A stretch of 64,000 bases of DNA from Sediminibacillus halophilus (GTDB lineage Bacteria; Bacillota; Bacilli; Bacillales; Amphibacillaceae). The stretch covers positions 620,001 through 684,000 of the forward strand of contig NZ_FNHF01000002.1 of assembly GCF_900103695.1 (NCBI RefSeq), given 5' to 3'. How positions within the stretch are numbered: position 1 is the first letter of the stretch; each line of letters starts with the position of its first letter. The position numbers and the translations under genes were made by a program. The notes beneath the pieces were generated by a model, which had not been told where the DNA came from, ran no database searches, and saw nothing but the letters and a program-made list of their open reading frames with translations. Positions 55,749 to 64,000 of this stretch are shown piece by piece.

Positions 55749-57851
55749 TTATCTTGATGAATAGGTTGTAATGATTTTGCAGATTTGCTCCTTGTTTTTT
55801 GCATCCAGTACTGCACGTTTGTCATGGGAGAACATATTGGTTAGCTGAGCCAAAGCTTTAAGATGCTTTTCGTTGTTTTCCGGAGCCAAAACCATGAAGA
55901 TTCTGACTTTTTTGCCCAGCATCTCTACTGGTTCCTGCAAATGCAATAAACTGATTCCCAACTGATTCACACCGTCTTCCGCACGACCATGCGGCATCGC
56001 GATCAAAGGAGAAATCACAACATACGGACCTTGCTTCTCAATATTGGCTACCATCGACTCAACATAACCTTCTGTGATGTACCCCTTTTCCAAAAGTGGG
56101 CTGGCTGCCAATTCAACTGCTTGTTGCCAGCTCTCCACGTTTGCTGCAAACAGTATATGGTCCCCGTTGACTAACTCCGTCAAAGCAGGTTTCAACTTGG
56201 CCTCGGATGTCACTGAGGGATGGTAAAGATACTTCCTCAATTCCTGCTGTAGCTGCCCTACTTCCCTTACTTCTGCATAACGTTTCACAATGTCCATAAG
56301 GGTATCTACCGAGTATGGCTGATAACCATTATTATCTGTGAACAACGCATTTACCTGTTTCAGAAGGTTTTCCTTATCATGGTTATCAAGTAGCGGATTG
56401 ACTAGGCAGACAGGAACTCCTCGATCCGGCAAGGGTACCGTCGAGACGATAAAATCAACTGCTAATTCCATCTCTCGATATTCACGGAGCGAAGCAATAC
56501 CGGTAATATCCACTTCAGAAAACAACCCTTCGAGCTGACTTTGCAGTAAACGAGAAGTACCGAGACCGTTGGTACAAACAATCAGCATTTTTCTGCGTGT
56601 CTGGATTGACAGACCTTCTTTATGCAGCCATCCGCTAAAATGGATTGCAATATAAGCAATTTCGCTTTGATTGATTTTTTTCCCGACAAAACGCTCGAAA
56701 TGATGGATGACTTTTTTGGTTAATTGATAGATTTCCGGGAAGTTGTCTTCTACTGAGTCAAAAGCCAATTCTCCCATGTCTATACCATACTTGATTCGGT
56801 AATATGCAGGCTTTAAGTGTAAAAGTAAATTGGTCTCCATCCCTGCCCGGTCTGTAAAAGACACCACTGCAACCAGCTGAAAATCCTCGATCATCTCTTT
56901 GACTACTTCACGCAATCCGATAATTTCTTCATTTTCATCCTCAAGGCTTGGATTATAGTTTACTTTCGAACCCAATAGATGCTTGGCAAAGTAATATGCT
57001 TCTGTTGTGGGTATCTCTGCATCCCATTTGTTTTCCGCTTCAATGATAAAGTCTTTTGCCGCGTTAAATTCTCCAGTTTGTTCGATGACAGACTGTTCCA
57101 CCGGATCGATATCCACGTACTGCTTTTGCTTGATCCGCTTTAGAAACAAGTAAAAACGAATGACAAGAATGTTGAGGACATCATCTGTGAACTGAATGCC
57201 CAAACGCTGTTCACACCGGCTCAATTCGCGATAAATTCGTTTTAACTCCGTCTGGTCAAAAATCATATAGTTGCTGTCTTTTTCTTTATCCGCTTCAAAT
57301 GCCTGGTCATGAATCATAGAATACCAGCCGTGCTGCGGTTTGATCTTGGCAATATAGTTGATTAGCGCTCTTCTGATGTCGGTTTCCTTGCCGACAACCT
57401 GATACCCAAGCTTCTTCCTGGAAGTAAGCTCCAGGCGATAGCTGCCGAGTTCTTCCCGCAAACATTTCAAATCTTCCAAGACTGTGTTCCTGCTAACCCT
57501 GGTAATCGCAATCAAATCTTTTAAAAACAGAGCTTTGGCACTGGCCAGAAAGTAAGTGACCAACCACGCCTTTCTTTCTTCAGGCGACAGCTCATAATAA
57601 TAAACCGGGAACACGAGCAGTTTGCTCATGATTTCCTGTTTCGCCCGCTTTTCCAAGTACAAACCAGCAGCTCTTATTTGCTGTATTTCACTTATTTTGT
57701 TTTCCTTCAACCAAAAATTGATCTTATCCAGGTCGTTATAGACCGTCCTTCTCGAAACATTGAATTGCTCGGCAAGTTTTTCGACAGGTATATATAGCTC
57801 ACTATGAACAATATGAGTTAACATGGCAGTACTGCGCTTATCCAAACTCAT
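55749..57851 (-). CDS. BglG/MtlR-type PRD transcription activator
   Basis: 700 residues. Two N-terminal helix-turn-helix regions (about 5-65, VEKLAEQFNVSRRTVYNDLDKI; and 85-160), two PRD modules (about 170-290 and 295-405; HLKPAYYRIKYGIDMG, IHFSGWLH), an EIIB-like domain with Cys in IVCTNGLGTSR (about 415-500) and a EIIA domain (about 550-700) with His in IAMPHGRAEDG. This is the LicR/MtlR layout, a DNA-binding activator tuned by PTS phosphorylation, not an RNA antiterminator. First gene of the PTS operon, 11 bases before IIA, so presumably the operon's own regulator. Confidence 0.93.
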   Translation of the reverse strand: MSLDKRSTAMLTHIVHSELYIPVEKLAEQFNVSRRTVYNDLDKINFWLKENKISEIQQIRAAGLYLEKRAKQEIMSKLLVFPVYYYELSPEERKAWLVTYFLASAKALFLKDLIAITRVSRNTVLEDLKCLREELGSYRLELTSRKKLGYQVVGKETDIRRALINYIAKIKPQHGWYSMIHDQAFEADKEKDSNYMIFDQTELKRIYRELSRCEQRLGIQFTDDVLNILVIRFYLFLKRIKQKQYVDIDPVEQSVIEQTGEFNAAKDFIIEAENKWDAEIPTTEAYYFAKHLLGSKVNYNPSLEDENEEIIGLREVVKEMIEDFQLVAVVSFTDRAGMETNLLLHLKPAYYRIKYGIDMGELAFDSVEDNFPEIYQLTKKVIHHFERFVGKKINQSEIAYIAIHFSGWLHKEGLSIQTRRKMLIVCTNGLGTSRLLQSQLEGLFSEVDITGIASLREYREMELAVDFIVSTVPLPDRGVPVCLVNPLLDNHDKENLLKQVNALFTDNNGYQPYSVDTLMDIVKRYAEVREVGQLQQELRKYLYHPSVTSEAKLKPALTELVNGDHILFAANVESWQQAVELAASPLLEKGYITEGYVESMVANIEKQGPYVVISPLIAMPHGRAEDGVNQLGISLLHLQEPVEMLGKKVRIFMVLAPENNEKHLKALAQLTNMFSHDKRAVLDAKNKEQICKIITTYSSR

Positions 57852-57935
57852 TGTTTTCCCCCCTTGGGCAAAACTTTATTTATCGGCCTTAGTTTAACTA
57901 TATGCCAAGCTTCCTATAATCAAAAGACCAAATCA

Positions 57936-57954
57936 TTCACAGACTTTTGTGCAA
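57936..57954 (-). promoter_or_regulatory. inverted repeat upstream of the PRD activator, candidate operator
   Basis: TTCACA-N6-TGTGCAA lies about 85 bases before the activator start and is reminiscent of MtlR/ManR-type TTGNCACA..TGTGNCAA sites, with one base missing from each arm. A -35-like TTGGCA is found downstream near 57905. Weak but well placed. Confidence 0.35.
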
Positions 57955-57978
57955 AAACAAATGGTTGGAATTACCAGC

Positions 57979-58003
57979 ACAAAAAAACTCACCGAATGGT
58001 GAG
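57979..58003 (-). terminator. terminator of the CarD-like gene
   Basis: GGCTCACC / GGTGAGTT stem with a 4-base loop followed on the minus strand by seven T residues. It is about 270 bases beyond the CarD stop; 58004-58272 otherwise shows no gene or clear signal. Confidence 0.75.
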
Positions 58004-58272
58004 CCAGAGGTAGTTACACTATTGTCTTAGCGGTCTTCTTTTTTACCAAAAACAAAAATGCGTGACTTTGTTATCGGGTGGTAATTTGAACAAACATCAA
58101 ACATTCTAAAAAGAAAATGAAGTAATAAAAGAGGAAATACCAAAAGAGGTCAACACTCTAAAAGTGAGTTGAAGAAGTTGAATGTCTTTGAAAGGATTGA
58201 TTTAATCATAATCCTGCTCCCAAAAAATTCAGGATGTTTTCGGAAGTAGCAACAGATTACGTATCATCACTC

Positions 58273-58749
58273 TTAACAAAAACTCTTTATTTGGTTTTCC
58301 GTGATCCCTTTAATTAATCTCAGTTCACTAATTAAAAATTCATGTGCGTTATCCAACATTTTTTTCTCGCTTGTATTAAGTTCCTTCTCTTTCTTCATAC
58401 GCATTAAATCACGTACAACCTCTGCACCTTCTTGTATTTTACCCGTTTTTATTTTGTCCGTATTCACTTTAAACCTCTGTTTCCACGGTAGCAACCCATC
58501 TGATTCTCCATGCTGAAAAATGTATAGGAGATGTTTTAATGCAATTATGTCCGTAACCGGCCGGATATTTGAGCTCACTATTTTACCCGTAGGAATCATG
58601 ACCTGCATATTACTGGTTAACATTTTTATGACGTAATACTGTTGTTTTTTCCCTGCGATTTCCCTTTCTTCTATGGCCTTAATTGTACCTGCTCCATGCA
58701 TTGGATAAACAATGCTATCGCCAACTTGAAACAAATCATCCACCTCCAT
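58273..58749 (-). CDS. CarD/CdnL family transcription regulator
   Basis: 158 residues. N-terminal CarD/TRCF RNA-polymerase-interacting domain (about 6-65; FQVGDSIVYPMHGAGTIKAIEEREIAGKKQQYYVIKM) and a helical DNA-binding C-terminal region (about 85-158, with KEKELNTSEKKMLDNAHEFLISEL). It binds the RNA polymerase beta subunit and influences open-complex stability in other bacteria. Bacillus YdeB is the same family. Monocistronic. Confidence 0.93.
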   Translation of the reverse strand: MEVDDLFQVGDSIVYPMHGAGTIKAIEEREIAGKKQQYYVIKMLTSNMQVMIPTGKIVSSNIRPVTDIIALKHLLYIFQHGESDGLLPWKQRFKVNTDKIKTGKIQEGAEVVRDLMRMKKEKELNTSEKKMLDNAHEFLISELRLIKGITENQIKSFC

Positions 58750-58801
58750 ATTTGGTAACCCTCTTTAGTTTAACATATATATAAATTTAATCAAATTTTC
58801 T

Positions 58802-58831
58802 ATAATATCATAATTCAATTTTCATAGTCAA
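58802..58831 (-). promoter_or_regulatory. sigma-A type promoter of the CarD-like gene
   Basis: On the minus strand TTGACT (58826-58831) and TATTAT (58802-58807) are spaced by 18 bases and lie about 55 bases before the CarD start. The rest of 58750-59056 is very A+T-rich with no gene. Confidence 0.6.
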
Positions 58832-59056
58832 CTACTTTTTTCGCTCACATTGATCAAACTATTGCCTTAAAATAAATTATCTAAAAAATATCTAAAAAAA
58901 CTGGACTTCCGCATAGAAATACATCATAGAAAATTGCTACTTGAACGTTCAAGAACATATGCAAACCCGCTTACTTTTTCAGCAAATCACACATAGAACG
59001 AGACCTTTTAGGAAGGATAATACAGAAACTAAACATACAAGAAAGGGAGCGTGATA

Positions 59057-59326
59057 ATGATGGAAGAAATCAAAGTGGGGGAAACATTCACCATAAGTGA
59101 TGAAGCAAATAAGGATCAAACCGTTGAAGTTCTGGCAAAAGTCACCTTAGAAAACACGGACTATGTAGCCGTCGGCTTTGCAGAAGATCTACAGGATGAA
59201 AGCGAAGACGATATAGATATCTTTTTCTTAAAGATAGACGATGAGGGTGATTTATCAGCTATTGAGTCTGATGAAGAATTTGACAACGTATCTGAAGCAT
59301 TCGATGCAATTATAGAAGAAGACTAA
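59057..59326 (+). CDS. DUF1292-type small acidic protein
   Basis: 89 residues, strongly acidic, with the pattern FTISDEANKDQTVEVLAKVTLENTDYVAVGF...IDIFFLKIDDEGDLSAIESDEEF that fits the DUF1292 family (YrzB-like). The ATG at 59057 lies 7 bases after AAGGGAG; a GTG at 59051 and ATG at 59060 are alternatives. Function unknown; cytosolic. Confidence 0.8.
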   Translation: MMEEIKVGETFTISDEANKDQTVEVLAKVTLENTDYVAVGFAEDLQDESEDDIDIFFLKIDDEGDLSAIESDEEFDNVSEAFDAIIEED

Positions 59327-59351
59327 AGCAGGGACCGCTGTACAGGAGTGA

Positions 59352-59392
59352 CAATAGGGGGGGCGCTATCTTAAAGGATAGCGCCCTATTGA
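59352..59392 (+). terminator. terminator of the DUF1292 gene
   Basis: AATAGGG..GGCGCTATC pairs with GATAGCGCCCTATT around a short loop. Little T tract, so it may rely on stem strength. Confidence 0.7.
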
Positions 59393-59441
59393 TGGAGGAC
59401 GTTTTGTATTTTCAAGTAATAACTCCAACTTTCACCTACGC

Positions 59442-59873
59442 TTAACTCTTTTCCCATTCCATTAAAAATTCTTCCTCAGAAGTCTGTTCATCTAATGTTT
59501 CTTCCTTTATTACAAAGCCATTCTTCAAATAGAAATCCACGGCTTTTTTATTTTTCTTGTACACCTTCAATTGTATACTTTCTCTTTGTCTTTTGATAAA
59601 ATTCAACAATCCCTTCCCATACCCCCCACCTTGATGCCTGACATCAATAAATAATGCAGCCATATAATTATCCATCATCGATAGGAAGCCGACAATGCCT
59701 TTCTCGTTACTTACAACATAGGTTTCAGACATTGGGATATACTTTTCTGCCATCGCCGTTTGTTGTGATTTCCAATAATTTTTATCAATAAAGTCGTGTG
59801 CTATTAAAGAAACTTCATACCATATTTCTACTAATTTATCGACTTCTGTCTTCTTGTTTGATCTAATATTCAC
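59442..59873 (-). CDS. GNAT family N-acetyltransferase
   Basis: 143 residues with the acetyl-CoA-binding motif RHQGGGYGKGLLNFIK (about 80-95) and the C-terminal KKAVDFYLKNGFVI helix-strand. GTG start after AGGAGTGATAAG. Resembles YjaB-type acetyltransferases; substrate unknown. Confidence 0.88.
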   Translation of the reverse strand: MNIRSNKKTEVDKLVEIWYEVSLIAHDFIDKNYWKSQQTAMAEKYIPMSETYVVSNEKGIVGFLSMMDNYMAALFIDVRHQGGGYGKGLLNFIKRQRESIQLKVYKKNKKAVDFYLKNGFVIKEETLDEQTSEEEFLMEWEKS

Positions 59874-60031
59874 CTTATCACTCCTATTAATATCTTAATG
59901 CTTATGGTTAAATGGCCCAATTGCTGATGTTTTCTTACTATAAGTTACAATTGAGTAATCACCATTTAATTGTTTTAATACCGATGTATCCAGGATACAC
60001 AACCCAGTTTTCAAGGCTTATCTAATGTTCT

Positions 60032-61675
60032 TCAAGTCTGGCCAGCCGGTGACCTTTTTTCTTTTGCAGAGAACACAAGTTTCCAGCTGATCAAAGCGGC
60101 AATAAGCACTAACACCAGATAACCAAGCACTCCGTATGGCAAAAGGGTTGCCAGGTAATGCACCCCGCCAAATAGACCGACGATGATCATCAAAATGATA
60201 TTTTTGGCGGTGTCCATGTCAGACGCAAATTCGAAGGAACGGGAAAAAGGATAGGTCTGATTGGTTAATAGTTTAAAAGATAACAGAGCGTGCAGTACTC
60301 CGGTCATTAATATCACGAGCAGATCCGGTACAATACGGAACGTAAACATAGACAAAAAGAAAATACTTAGTACAATCATGAGCGGTAAATAAAGCTTGGT
60401 CAAAAAAGCTTTTAAAGCTGCCCGGTAAAAAATCGATTCGTCATGAATCGGAGTTGCCCGAAAAATCCATGCACCCTTATAATTGCTGGAAAACTTGAGC
60501 ATATGAACGACAGCAGGAATCATGATATTTCCTAAATAAATGGTAAGGAAATACTTGCTTCCAGGCAATCCGCCGAATCCATTCATGCTTATTTCATTGA
60601 ACAGGAAAATAAACGGAAACACAAAAGCAAATCCAAGCGAAGGATAAACTTTTAACTTAAACTCTCGCTCCTGTTTCATCATAAGCGTTGAAAAGCGAAA
60701 GAATGTGCGTTCTTCCTTGCTCTTACAAACGATCTTAGCAAACAAGTTATCTAGACGATGTGCCTTTCGCTTATTGTCTCCGCTATATTGCAGTAACTTT
60801 TGCAAATTTTGTTCAAATGACGGGACGAGTTTGCTGTATATAATAATGGCCACAATCGGTACCACAACCGACAGGATGGAATAGCCAATAATATAGCCCG
60901 CCGAATTGCCATTCAATATCCACTCAAATGGGGCGCTATACCAAATTGGCGGAAGCAGTAAATGCCACCATTGAAAGGTAAAATCGATGTTTAAGTCGGA
61001 AAAATCGAATATTCGCACCAACACCTGATAACCCGCTACGATTCCGACAGAAAGCAGAATCTGCACATAATTGATGACATCTTTTAAACGTTCCCCATCA
61101 AAAAACTGCAAAATAAATATGTAAATAAGTGCTGTCAACACAACAATCAGCATGCCGATCAACAAAATCTCTATAAGAAATATAACGGTAAACAGAGCTC
61201 CGTTGACAAACAAACCGACAAGGAGCGGAACCACTGCAAAGGCACCAGTCACCTGTGTCATATAGATACAGACGTGTACAACCTTTGCCATACTGACTGT
61301 CCGCTGGTCGACAGGTTTTGTGTTGAGGATGTTCTTATCTCTCACATCCAGCAGGACAGCAGAGAAGTCGGCAATCATCGTCGTCATGAGAATAAACATC
61401 ATCATGGCGAAGACGAGACTCATCTGAAACAGATAGTAATCGCCAAACATTATGAACGGAATGAGAATCAATCCATAGAATGCGTAAAGGCCGAGCGATT
61501 TGATAAATTGATTGCCTTCTTTGGATTTCGACTGTTCAAAAATGGTCGGGACCCGCCGCTGATCCATCGTCAGTTTCACCTGCAAAATTCGCCGCATTAC
61601 CGGATAATCAATCCCCAGCATGATAAACAAGCGGCTGCAAAGGTCCAGCATTCGCAAGGATAAGAAATTCTTCAT
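60032..61675 (-). CDS. ABC exporter membrane protein
   Basis: 547 residues with about 12 spans in two halves separated by a cytoplasmic loop (about 300-345). Start overlaps the stop of the ATPase gene by one base (TGATG), so the two are coupled. It resembles putative ABC-2-type exporter subunits of Bacillaceae. Cargo unknown. Confidence 0.83.
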   Translation of the reverse strand: MKNFLSLRMLDLCSRLFIMLGIDYPVMRRILQVKLTMDQRRVPTIFEQSKSKEGNQFIKSLGLYAFYGLILIPFIMFGDYYLFQMSLVFAMMMFILMTTMIADFSAVLLDVRDKNILNTKPVDQRTVSMAKVVHVCIYMTQVTGAFAVVPLLVGLFVNGALFTVIFLIEILLIGMLIVVLTALIYIFILQFFDGERLKDVINYVQILLSVGIVAGYQVLVRIFDFSDLNIDFTFQWWHLLLPPIWYSAPFEWILNGNSAGYIIGYSILSVVVPIVAIIIYSKLVPSFEQNLQKLLQYSGDNKRKAHRLDNLFAKIVCKSKEERTFFRFSTLMMKQEREFKLKVYPSLGFAFVFPFIFLFNEISMNGFGGLPGSKYFLTIYLGNIMIPAVVHMLKFSSNYKGAWIFRATPIHDESIFYRAALKAFLTKLYLPLMIVLSIFFLSMFTFRIVPDLLVILMTGVLHALLSFKLLTNQTYPFSRSFEFASDMDTAKNIILMIIVGLFGGVHYLATLLPYGVLGYLVLVLIAALISWKLVFSAKEKRSPAGQT

Positions 61676-62469
61676 CAGCTTCCACCTTCCCGGACGATCG
61701 ACACAAATGATTTGGCGATCTCGCGGTGTTCATTGAAACCGGTCAGTTGATTAAAGATTTCTTCCAATGTCCCTTCCTCATTTTTGGCCTGCAGTTCAGC
61801 AAATGTCCCATCGGCAACGATTTTTCCGTCTGCCAGCAAGACAATCCTGCTGCTGATTTTTTCGACCACTTCCATGATATGAGAGGAATAAAAAATCGTT
61901 TTTCCTTCAGCAGCAAGCTGTGCAAGTATTTCTTTAATAATCATCACGCTGTTTGCATCCAGCCCGCTTAGCGGTTCATCGAGGAATAGCAAATCAGGAT
62001 CATGCAGTAAACTGGAGATGATCAGTACTTTTTGTTTCATTCCTTTAGAAAAGGAGGAAATTTTCGTATGGAATACACCACGCATTTCAAACTTGTCTAA
62101 TAGAAGCAGGGCCTTCCTCTCGGCTGTCTCGGGATCCATCCCGTACATTTCGCCAGTGAACGTCAAGTATTCGCATGCAGTCAAGTTATCATAAATCTCG
62201 GCATTTTCCGGAACATAGCCGATTTTCTGCTTATACGAGGGATCTCCATCGGCTATGTCCTGGCCAAAAATCTCCACCTTGCCGTTATACCCTCCTACCA
62301 ACCCGAGCATAATTTTTACGGTTGTACTTTTTCCGGCCCCGTTAGGTCCTATGTATCCGATGATTTGGCCTGGGTACACATCCAAATCAATCCACTTAAG
62401 TACCGGATCCCCGCCATAACTCATTGATAAGTTGCTCAGGGAGAGGATTTTTTCGTCCTGATTTACCAC
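61675..62469 (-). CDS. ABC transporter ATP-binding protein
   Basis: 264 residues. Walker A GPNGAGKST (about 39-47), signature FSKGMKQKV (variant of LSGGQ), Walker B LLFLDEPLSGLD (about 160-171), switch His in YSSHIMEVVE. GTG start with AAGGTG upstream. DrrA/CcmA-type ATPase driving the exporter encoded downstream. Confidence 0.93.
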   Translation of the reverse strand: MVNQDEKILSLSNLSMSYGGDPVLKWIDLDVYPGQIIGYIGPNGAGKSTTVKIMLGLVGGYNGKVEIFGQDIADGDPSYKQKIGYVPENAEIYDNLTACEYLTFTGEMYGMDPETAERKALLLLDKFEMRGVFHTKISSFSKGMKQKVLIISSLLHDPDLLFLDEPLSGLDANSVMIIKEILAQLAAEGKTIFYSSHIMEVVEKISSRIVLLADGKIVADGTFAELQAKNEEGTLEEIFNQLTGFNEHREIAKSFVSIVREGGS

Positions 62470-62689
62470 CTTTTCATCACCTTCTTATCTAATATGTACT
62501 TTTACCTTAACATAATTTTCCTTTCTATGAGAAAGCGATTTTAAAAAGAAAAAGCGGCTGGATATAACGACAGTTATTAAAGGCCAAACGATAGAGTGTG
62601 GAAGTATGTAAGGAGCATCTCAATGTGCATGAAGTTGATTACGCATGAAAGAACTAACACACTTCCTTACACTTTGTTGTGTGATGAGT

Positions 62690-62760
62690 GCTTCTCATCG
62701 CTCCGGCAAGATACTCCGCCTTCCACTTGAAAGCAAAGCACCTTGCGGGAGTGTATGCCA
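62690..62760. repeat. palindromic intergenic repeat (short, internally deleted copy)
   Basis: CTTCTCATCGCTCCGGCAAG (62691-62710) matches the left end of the 47.3 kb repeat and GAAAGCAAAGCACCTTGCGG-GAGTG (62729-62753) its right end, with about 130 inner bases missing. Upstream, 62596-62670 has an imperfect inverted repeat (GTGTGGAAGTATGTAAGG / CACACTTCCTTACAC). No gene in 62470-62814. Confidence 0.65.
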
Positions 62761-62814
62761 CCTCTTTCTAACGAGGGATCACTTCCGTTATCTCCCTAAT
62801 TAAAGTCCTCCTAA

Positions 62815-63636
62815 TCAAACATGCTTCACAAAGCTCGCTTTTATTTCTTCGAGCACCTCTTCACCTGGGCGATCCCAAATAGCCTGGTTGATGATTTCGA
62901 CTTCAATCGGACCATGGTAGCCGGCCGCTTCCACTGCATTGCGGATTCGATTAATTTCAATTACCCCATCTCCCATCATCCCTCTGCCTTTAAACATATC
63001 AGGCACGGGGACGACCCAGTCAGAAACGTGAAAACCGAGAACACGACCAGACGCGCGGGCAATCTGTTGATAAAGTTCGGGATCCCACCAGACATGAAAG
63101 ACATCGACAATCACGCCTACCTCTTCAGGTAAGAACTGTTCGGCAATTGTATTGGCCTGATTTAACGTTGAAATGACTGATCGATCTGCCGCATACATTG
63201 GGTGCAATGGTTCAATACCAAGCTTGATCCCATAGGAGCGGGCAAACGGAACCAGCTTGGCGATCCCTTCCTCCACATGTTTTCTGGCCATATCTATATC
63301 ACGGTCTGGTCCCGGTCCACAGACAAGCACAAGGGTATCTGTGCCGAGCTCGGCGGCTTCCTCTACTGCCCGTCGGTTATCATCGAGACGCCGCTCTCTT
63401 TCCGCTGCGGTCGGTGCCGGAAACATCCCGCCACGGCAGAGACTCGACACATGCAAACCAGAATCACGAATTATGTTCCTACTCACCTGTAAGCCTGTTT
63501 TTTCCACTTTGTGCCGCCACAAAGCAATCCGCCCGACTTCTGCCTCTTCACAGCCACGGACTGCCTCTTCCAGACTCCATTGTTCTATTGTAATTTGATT
63601 CAAACTTAATCTGTTTACCAGTGCAGTTTTTGTCAT
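62815..63636 (-). CDS. sugar phosphate isomerase/epimerase-like TIM-barrel protein
   Basis: 273-residue AP-endonuclease-2/xylose-isomerase-type barrel. Metal-ligand regions are recognisable: GIEPLHPMYAADRS (Glu), VDVFHVWWDPE (Asp, His), GFHVSDW (His/Asp) and PIEVEIIN (Glu). Its ATG overlaps the stop of the DUF993 gene by 4 bases, so the two act together. The reaction is probably isomerisation or epimerisation of a sugar or inositol derivative; substrate unknown. Confidence 0.85.
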   Translation of the reverse strand: MTKTALVNRLSLNQITIEQWSLEEAVRGCEEAEVGRIALWRHKVEKTGLQVSRNIIRDSGLHVSSLCRGGMFPAPTAAERERRLDDNRRAVEEAAELGTDTLVLVCGPGPDRDIDMARKHVEEGIAKLVPFARSYGIKLGIEPLHPMYAADRSVISTLNQANTIAEQFLPEEVGVIVDVFHVWWDPELYQQIARASGRVLGFHVSDWVVPVPDMFKGRGMMGDGVIEINRIRNAVEAAGYHGPIEVEIINQAIWDRPGEEVLEEIKASFVKHV

Positions 63637-64000
63637 CCTCTTCCCCCTTGGTCGACTCCTGCCTGTTCCAGCAAAAGTTTCATCCTGATTGCGGCAAGCT
63701 CCGGTTTTTCCAATAAACCCGCCTGGTCTGCAAGGACAAATAAATCGGCCAGATGCGTTATCGAGCGCGCGCTTTCCTTACCGCCGAGCATACGGAAATG
63801 CGTCTGATGCCCATTCAAATAAGCCATGAATACCACACCGGTTTTATAGGAAAACGTCGGCTTTTGAAAGATATGCCGGGCAAGCGGCACCGTTTTTTCG
63901 AAAATCCCATCATAGGCAGCCTCGTTTCCTTCGTCCAGTGCATGAAAGGCTGCCGCCGCAGCAGGGGCGATGGCATCAAAGATGCCGAGCAGCGCATGGC
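63633..64000 (-). CDS. DUF993 (dihydrodipicolinate-synthase-like) protein, C-terminal part; 5' end beyond window
   Basis: The frame is open from the window end to a stop at 63633, giving about 122 C-terminal residues (HALLGIFDAIAPAAAAAFHAL, LARHIFQKPTFSYKTGVVFMAYLNGH, SARSITHLADLF). The pattern matches the C-terminal half of DUF993, an aldolase-fold family frequently found beside sugar-phosphate isomerases in actinobacteria and bacilli. A GTG at 63890 is an internal codon rather than the start. Confidence 0.75.
   Translation of the reverse strand, partial: HALLGIFDAIAPAAAAAFHALDEGNEAAYDGIFEKTVPLARHIFQKPTFSYKTGVVFMAYLNGHQTHFRMLGGKESARSITHLADLFVLADQAGLLEKPELAAIRMKLLLEQAGVDQGGRG

Noticed and set aside
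55749-57851. Interpretation of the BglG-like protein as an RNA antiterminator with a RAT target
   Set aside because: The protein has N-terminal DNA-binding helix-turn-helix domains and C-terminal EIIB/EIIA modules, and no RAT-terminator overlap was seen upstream of the PTS genes.

Overview
The window is a stretch of a low-to-mid G+C Bacillota chromosome, most likely a Bacillaceae relative of Bacillus/Oceanobacillus/Virgibacillus type. The evidence is AGGAGG-type ribosome binding sites, frequent TTG and GTG starts, termination-type SAM, guanine and TPP riboswitches, the LipM-type octanoyltransferase, PerR-, CcpA-, PhoP- and NagR-like sites, an LPDTA-like sorting signal, and an xpt-pbuX pair. 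No tRNA, rRNA, CRISPR array, phage or transposase gene was seen. The gene content looks like a metabolically versatile soil or saline saprophyte.

Layout. 0-3 kb: end of an unidentified gene, an S9-family serine peptidase and pyroglutamyl peptidase. 3-6.4 kb: a SAM-riboswitch unit encoding a 32-residue membrane peptide, an SSS symporter and a SnaA/NtaA-type flavin monooxygenase, probably a sulfur-compound scavenging module. 7-14.2 kb: secreted GH3 glycosidase, DJ-1/PfpI protein and a very large secreted GH2 beta-galactosidase. 14.2-19.6 kb: catalase with a PerR-like box, guanine-riboswitch xpt-pbuX and an MDR oxidoreductase. 19.7-25.9 kb: a 2014-residue cell-wall protein with lamin-tail and metallophosphoesterase domains, preceded by a PhoP-box-like array. 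26-30 kb: a GntR-controlled ABC transporter, then lipM-lipA.

30-35 kb: small VOC, ABM and cupin proteins, then an exported endonuclease/exonuclease/phosphatase protein and NagZ behind a NagR-like and a cre-like site. 35-43.7 kb: an SLC13-type permease, a tricarballylate-dehydrogenase-like flavoprotein, the TctCBA tripartite transporter and its two-component system, with a perfect cre site in the promoter. 43.8-47.2 kb: a sugar ABC importer without its own ATPase. 47.6-50.8 kb: YkoEDC thiamine/HMP ECF transporter under a TPP riboswitch. 51-57.9 kb: a BglG/MtlR-type activator, ascorbate-family PTS IIA-IIB-IIC, phosphotriesterase-family hydrolase, creatininase-family hydrolase and SIS-domain protein, which reads as one pathway for an uncharacterised carbohydrate or lactone. 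58-62.5 kb: CarD-like regulator, DUF1292 protein, GNAT and a two-gene ABC exporter. 62.8-64 kb: a sugar-phosphate isomerase-like protein overlapping a DUF993 gene cut by the window end.

The best candidates for under-described biology are the SAM-riboswitch symporter/mini-protein/monooxygenase unit, the PTS-Php-creatininase-SIS operon, and the PhoP-box-linked LTD/phosphoesterase wall protein with an unusual LADTA sorting signal. All assignments are from reading the sequence; no database search was run.
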